64,000 nt of DNA from Peribacillus simplex (GTDB taxonomy: Bacteria > Bacillota > Bacilli > Bacillales > DSM-1321), in assembly GCF_900156045.1 (NCBI RefSeq), contig NZ_FTMX01000005.1:1-64000 (forward strand), given 5' to 3'. This document shows positions 60,013 to 64,000 of the stretch, in pieces; position 1 is the first letter of the stretch, and each line of letters begins with the position of its first letter. Both the position numbers and the translations under genes were made by a program. A model generated the notes under the pieces. That model was not told the DNA's origin, searched no databases, and saw nothing but the letters and a program-made list of their open reading frames with translations.

Positions 60013-60402
60013 ATGAAAATGTTTATTAAATTAAGTGTGGCCAGTGTCTCCGGAGCCGTCGTGTATTTGATATATAATGTCAACCAGACGCTGCGTAAAG
60101 GAATGGGAACGCTCGAAGAAACAAATAAGACACTGGAAGAGGTAAGAAATGCGGTACATGGATTGACGCAAGAGTCCAAACAATTGATCCACTCTGCCAA
60201 TCAAATTACAGCGGATGTTAAAGGGAAGATGGAAAATGTCGATCCATTGCTGGAATCAGCTCAAGATGTTGGGGAAATGATTCATAATGTAACCAATTCC
60301 ATGAAAGAAGCGAGTTTGGAAGGCCGCCCTAAGGATTTATCCACTCCGACAGTTCCTTCGACTCGAACTGAAACGGAGGGGGTTCAAATAATAATCAAAT
60401 AG
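60013..60402 (+). CDS. DUF948 domain protein, first of a tandem pair
   Basis: A 129-aa protein with one N-terminal membrane segment (LSVASVSGAVVYLIYNVNQT) and an extended helix typical of DUF948 (TLEEVRNAVHGLTQESKQLI; VDPLLESAQDVGEMIHNVTN). It is anchored in the membrane with the coiled part inside. AAGGAGTG precedes the ATG. The next gene is a paralogue, 95 bp downstream. Confidence 0.8.
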   Translation: MKMFIKLSVASVSGAVVYLIYNVNQTLRKGMGTLEETNKTLEEVRNAVHGLTQESKQLIHSANQITADVKGKMENVDPLLESAQDVGEMIHNVTNSMKEASLEGRPKDLSTPTVPSTRTETEGVQIIIK

Positions 60403-60497
60403 TATCATTATTTATCATTAAAATCAGGCACCCCGGGATTCACTAACATATTTAAAACAATCATTTCTACTATTTAATTTAGAGGGGGATCTTAATC

Positions 60498-60863
60498 TTG
60501 ATAATTCAATATAGTGTGGCTGCGATAGCTTTAGCCTTCATTTGGTTGGTCGTATTTTTAATCAGTACTCTTCAAAAAGGAATGGTCATGATAGGAGAAG
60601 CCAATCAAACATTGGCTGAGGTGAGAAATGCCATCCATGATTTGTCCGGCGAATCGAAACAACTATTGCAAACTGCAAATGAAATCACAGACGATGTAAA
60701 AACTAAAATGAAAACAGTTGAACCATTATTGGATTCAGCTCAGGATGTTGGTGAAGCGATACATTCAGTTACAGAATCTGTTAAAAAAGCCACTAACGGT
60801 TTCCGTACAGAGTTTACCCCCAAAAAAATCAATGCTATCAAACCCAAAAACCAATTTAGATAA
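60498..60863 (+). CDS. DUF948 domain protein, second of a tandem pair
   Basis: A 121-aa paralogue of the preceding protein (TLAEVRNAIHDLSGESKQLL; VEPLLDSAQDVGEAIHSVTE) with an N-terminal membrane segment (YSVAAIALAFIWLVVFLIST). The start is TTG at 60498 after GAGGGGGAT. Identity is clear over the helical part, so the pair arose by local duplication; the two could form mixed coiled coils. Confidence 0.8.
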   Translation: MIIQYSVAAIALAFIWLVVFLISTLQKGMVMIGEANQTLAEVRNAIHDLSGESKQLLQTANEITDDVKTKMKTVEPLLDSAQDVGEAIHSVTESVKKATNGFRTEFTPKKINAIKPKNQFR

Positions 60864-60883
60864 AAAGAAAATATTAAAAAATG

Positions 60884-60917
60884 AAAGACACTACCGGAAT
60901 TTGGAGTGTCTTTTTTG
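60884..60917 (+). terminator. terminator of the DUF948 pair
   Basis: AAAGACACT / AGTGTCTTT stem followed by TTT. Confidence 0.85.
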
Positions 60918-60992
60918 ATGGTATGTATAATAGCTGTAGTCTTATGCTTTATATGGATTTCGCCCTTGGTTTATATCTATAAGACCCATTTC

Positions 60993-61025
60993 TCTCATAC
61001 AGATCTCTTTACACTCTGTATGAGA
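60993..61025. repeat. 10-bp perfect inverted repeat
   Basis: TCTCATACAG / CTGTATGAGA, 13-nt loop, in the gap before the convergent DUF3934 gene. There is no T-run on either side, so its role is unclear. Confidence 0.5.
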
Positions 61026-61069
61026 ATATGGAACAAACATAAATTCTGTATGGATTATAGGACAAGCAA

Positions 61070-61261
61070 TTATTTTTCTGTCTTGTCACCTGAAGCATGA
61101 CTGGATGTTTTTGAGTCATTGGAATGTTTGACGCCTTTACTTACATATGGTTTCGCACTTTTTTTCTTATTGGCACTTGTTTTCCAACGATTCCAGCCCT
61201 TCTTGCCCGTTCCAGTGCCCGTACCTTTACCCGTTCCACTCTTAGCCTTAGCTTTACTCAT
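61070..61261 (-). CDS. DUF3934-like small basic protein
   Basis: A 63-aa protein starting MSKAKAKSGTGKGTGTGTGK followed by KGWNRWKTSANKKKSAKPYV, the DUF3934 pattern: a repeated GTGKGT stretch and a GWNRW core. The C-terminal third is Ser/His/Lys-rich. GGAGTGAT precedes the ATG. It may bind nucleic acid; the function is unknown. Confidence 0.75.
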   Translation of the reverse strand: MSKAKAKSGTGKGTGTGTGKKGWNRWKTSANKKKSAKPYVSKGVKHSNDSKTSSHASGDKTEK

Positions 61262-61421
61262 GAAATCACTCCATTATAATTCTATGGTTAGTTTAAACCA
61301 TTTTACTTGATTATTACCCAAGTATGTTGAAATATACAGTAACGAAGGTGATATGTACAGGGAAAGGCTCAATATTTTTAATCATATTCGTAATAAACCT
61401 ATAACAGCAGGGGTTTTTGCC

Positions 61422-62753
61422 TCACTTTATCGATATGGATCTTGACTTCGTCAGTAAGATGCTTATGCCAATTTTTTTGCAAATGGTCAAGTAGTGCATG
61501 AAAGTTAATAATACAGCACCGGTATTCATTCCTAAAATGATTCCTCCCATATTAAGAGAAGCCTGAGACCCTAGGATATACATCATTAAAAAGGCAACAA
61601 TATGGGACCATACGGTATGGATGAAAGCATCCTTCACTAATCCCAGGCCGATGAGATAAGCTTGCATGGGAATGACAAAAAAATGAAAAAGAAAATAAGG
61701 ACATAATAATTTTAAATAGTATGCGGCAGATGTTGAAGAAAAAAAGAGGGAGGTTAAAGGCTCCGCAAAGAAATAAATGAAAATCACAGCCGGAACTCCA
61801 TATAATATGGTGAAAGACATCGATTTTTGCAATAAAACCCTCAATTTTTCCTTATCCTGCTTCTTGTAAGCATTCGAAACATTCGGAATGAGCATGATCA
61901 TTAAGGAATGCGCGATAAAGGCCGGAAAGAAGCCAATCGTCATCGCAACACCAGTCAGCATTCCAAAGTGCTCTGTAGCCACTACCGCACCGAATCCTGC
62001 CGAGAGAAGGGCAGTATGGATCAAAAAAGGTTGGATGGCATTCGTTATCGCATGAAAGATCCTTAACCCCATGGTGGGCAGCGAAACGGCCAATAACTTT
62101 TGTCGTGCATGTTTACCGGTTGTCCACGAGTTCGTACCGCGCCTCATGATTCGCATTTGAAGAATCAAAAGGTTGATCAAGTATAGAAAAACGAGGAACT
62201 CACTGCCGATCAAAACAAAAAAGGCCATCAATAATGACTTTTCCTGGTTAAAATGAAACAAATTAAACATGAGGAAAAGCAAACCGAATTGAATGATATC
62301 TTTTAAAAAATTGGATAAGGCAATCTTCCCCATTTGCTGGACACCCATGAAATAACCCCTAGCAATCGATGAAAAGGAAACTATGGGGATCAATGAGATG
62401 AGCAGCCATTTAATATAGGGATGGTATCTGTCCATTATGGATGAGAAGTAAAGTATGAAAGGCATGACTATACACATCACCAATACCACGACTGCAGCCA
62501 TTTTAAGTGCATGAATGATAAGATTATAATGCATTGCCTGCTTATTTTCCGCTACGAATTTTGAAATGGAAATATGTAATTCAAGACTGGCGATCACATA
62601 TATCAAAAAGAAAATTGGCAATATGGACATATAAAGCCCCATGCCCTCTTCGTGTAATTCCCTGGCCAGGAGCATGTTCACTAAAAATTCGATACATTCA
62701 CCAAAAAACGCTGCGACAATCAAAATGAGCGTTCCTTTATAAAAAGATTTCAT
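61422..62753 (-). CDS. SpoVB/MurJ-like polysaccharide flippase
   Basis: A 443-aa membrane protein with about 12-14 spans in the MOP superfamily (polysaccharide biosynthesis proteins/SpoVB). The N-terminal GTLILIVAAFFGECIEFLVN and the central ARGYFMGVQQMGKIALSNFL are close to SpoVB and stage V sporulation relatives. It probably moves a lipid-linked oligosaccharide across the membrane in wall or spore cortex synthesis. AGGAGTG precedes the ATG. It stands alone. Confidence 0.82.
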   Translation of the reverse strand: MKSFYKGTLILIVAAFFGECIEFLVNMLLARELHEEGMGLYMSILPIFFLIYVIASLELHISISKFVAENKQAMHYNLIIHALKMAAVVVLVMCIVMPFILYFSSIMDRYHPYIKWLLISLIPIVSFSSIARGYFMGVQQMGKIALSNFLKDIIQFGLLFLMFNLFHFNQEKSLLMAFFVLIGSEFLVFLYLINLLILQMRIMRRGTNSWTTGKHARQKLLAVSLPTMGLRIFHAITNAIQPFLIHTALLSAGFGAVVATEHFGMLTGVAMTIGFFPAFIAHSLMIMLIPNVSNAYKKQDKEKLRVLLQKSMSFTILYGVPAVIFIYFFAEPLTSLFFSSTSAAYYLKLLCPYFLFHFFVIPMQAYLIGLGLVKDAFIHTVWSHIVAFLMMYILGSQASLNMGGIILGMNTGAVLLTFMHYLTICKKIGISILLTKSRSISIK

Positions 62754-63113
62754 GTTGGCCCACTCCTAACAAGGTGTTTGTATAAAGATATGAGACATGC
62801 CATGGAATATTCATGAGGAACTGCAGTTCCCGGCGATACCAAATGCGGTTATGCCTATGGCAATCCTTATTAATCGCTGTTGAAAGATAAAAAATTAAAT
62901 CAGGGTAAGGGTGGGAAATTGAATGAAATAGAATGGTTACATTCATTTCTAATGGGAAAATCATTAGCCATGCCATCTTCATCAAAAGGATTCATACGGT
63001 GATATTCGTTGGTCGAACGTGTCAGATGAGTCATGAACATAAGAATGGGACTTGAATTTCGCTTTGAAATTCATGCTTTATTTTGCTATCCTTTAGCAGA
63101 GGGGATGATCAAT
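62754..63113. other. intergenic region
   Basis: 360 bp with no supported gene; it carries the upstream regions of the divergent flippase and hypothetical gene. Confidence 0.4.
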
Positions 63114-63392
63114 ATGAAATTCACATCTATTAGTCAATTAAATATAGATGAATTGTGCATTGCGTTTGAAAGTTGTCTGGCGAAACATGACATTACATTT
63201 AAATATGTAGATATGAAGGAAGATAGCGGAATCATATCGTTTATTTTTTGTAATGACCCGGAAAACGCGAGATCGGTCGACATGGAAAGTGAACGCTTCA
63301 TTGGATTGGATACCGATTACATAGCCAAGGAAATTTTAGAGCCAATCCTGCCTAGATTAAAGGAATTTGCACAATATAATATCATCGATTAA
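63114..63392 (+). CDS. hypothetical protein
   Basis: A 92-aa acidic soluble protein (MKFTSISQLNIDELCIAFES; LEPILPRLKEFAQYNIID end). The start is the ATG at 63114 with GAGGGG 8 nt upstream; an upstream in-frame extension lacks a ribosome binding site. Not recognised. Confidence 0.55.
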   Translation: MKFTSISQLNIDELCIAFESCLAKHDITFKYVDMKEDSGIISFIFCNDPENARSVDMESERFIGLDTDYIAKEILEPILPRLKEFAQYNIID

Positions 63393-63546
63393 GATGATTT
63401 TTTTTGTTTTCATACTTGTTTTTATTGCCGAGATGGAGCTGGAAATTTAACTTCCTATTATATGCGTATTATTATGGACAGGGTATAGTTAGGGGGACTA
63501 AAAAAGCTGGAAAGCGGTTTACCATTGGGTACCTATATTAAATAAA

Positions 63547-63766
63547 GGCTCTTTTCGTAAAGATTGTTGTTTTTAAAACGAAACGATTTAAGGTTGATTG
63601 AAGCGCAAGTGCGAGACTCCTGCGGGAGCAGCGGGACAGGTGAGACCCCACAGGCGTTTACGCCGAGGGAGGCTCACCGCCAGCCCCGCGGAAAGCGAGC
63701 ATCTGGAGGGGAAATCAACCACACCGCTTTACTTGGTAAATAGCAACAAAGTATGCGAAAACAGCC
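63547..63766 (+). mobile_element. MITE-like repeat, copy 3
   Basis: 220 bp, nearly identical to the copy at 57669, with complete GGCT...AGCC ends and the same terminal inverted repeat. The flanks are AT-rich and the target duplication is not clear. Confidence 0.82.
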
Positions 63767-63775
63767 TAATAAAAG

Positions 63776-63812
63776 AAATACCCTGGGTGTGTAAACATCC
63801 AGGGTATTTCTT
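63776..63812 (+). terminator. bidirectional terminator
   Basis: AAATACCCTGG / CCAGGGTATTT stem followed by CTTCTTT. A second hairpin (GAACAGC / GCTGTTC) follows at about 63817-63853. Confidence 0.7.
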
Positions 63813-63883
63813 CTTTGAACAGCAATCTTGATGGATTGTAAAGATCGCTGTTCACCATTTACTATACTACGAAGCTTTCTAAA

Positions 63884-64000
63884 TTAAATGACCATTTTTT
63901 TACCGGCATTTAATTCAACTTCCTGCTTGGGAGTTTCTATGGTCTTGTTTTTCTTCACTCTTAAGTGATAAACCGCATAACATCCAAGGAAGAATGCTCC
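63884..64000 (-). CDS. partial membrane protein, C-terminus only
   Basis: The minus strand encodes 38 C-terminal residues ending in PKQEVELNAGKKMVI and beginning inside a hydrophobic segment (AFFLGCYAVYHLRVKK). The N-terminus lies beyond the right edge of the window. Too short to name. Confidence 0.55.
   Translation of the reverse strand, partial: GAFFLGCYAVYHLRVKKNKTIETPKQEVELNAGKKMVI

Noticed and set aside
60906..61100. Plus-strand 64-codon open frame after the DUF948 pair
   Set aside because: It starts inside the terminator of the DUF948 pair and runs antisense into the end of the DUF3934 gene.

Overview
The window looks like chromosomal DNA of a low-GC, spore-forming Bacillaceae bacterium. 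The gene content suggests a Peribacillus/Bacillus-type genome: a SpoIISA/SpoIISB toxin-antitoxin pair, an LXG toxin with a YezG-type immunity protein, a HemAT-like aerotaxis transducer, TatA, a SpoVB-like flippase, DUF948 proteins and Gram-positive ribosome binding sites. The genus is an inference. No rRNA, tRNA or CRISPR array was seen.

Layout. (1) 1-4060: a polymorphic LXG toxin with its immunity gene, followed by a silent second cassette (AHH nuclease plus immunity gene) flanked by copies of the toxin linker and of the immunity-gene tail. (2) 4160-19230: housekeeping and accessory genes. These include a Fur-controlled FhuD-like iron-siderophore binding lipoprotein beside a broken AraC regulator, a DUF2089 operon, an M15 endopeptidase, a SPOR/phosphodiester glycosidase exoprotein, a TetR and alpha/beta hydrolase pair, a hexapeptide acetyltransferase, and an ECF S component divergent from a pyridoxamine kinase. 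Several stretches between them carry decayed gene remnants. (3) 19940-35353: a 15.4 kb integrated element inserted in a nucleoid-associated-protein (NA37) gene. It carries an integrase, a replication protein, a helicase, a fused HK97 protease-capsid protein and a P27-type small terminase, but no portal, large terminase or tail genes. This is the layout of a phage satellite (PICI-like, capsid-encoding). Its cargo is a SIR2-domain protein, a three-gene operon (calcineurin-like phosphoesterase, unknown 140-aa protein, MNT-type nucleotidyltransferase), a possible PD-(D/E)xK-like protein and a GIY-YIG nuclease. (4) 36400-45000: amino-acid permease, HemAT-like transducer, a pseudoknotted ncRNA candidate convergent with tatA, a 6S-like RNA, and two aromatic-acid-type MFS transporters. 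(5) 45500-64000: an amidohydrolase/DUF3311/sodium-symporter operon, an EamA transporter, an MBL-fold hydrolase, the SpoIIS module, a GGDEF protein, a Suv3-like helicase, a Csp/DUF326 protein, paired DUF948 proteins, a SpoVB-like flippase, and a partial gene at the right edge. Three near-identical MITE-like repeats and two degenerate copies are scattered through the right half.

The most interesting points are the satellite with its uncharacterised candidate anti-phage operon, the evidence that satellites have entered this site more than once, and an 87-nt RNA with four stacked helices and a 6-bp pseudoknot that has its own promoter and terminator.
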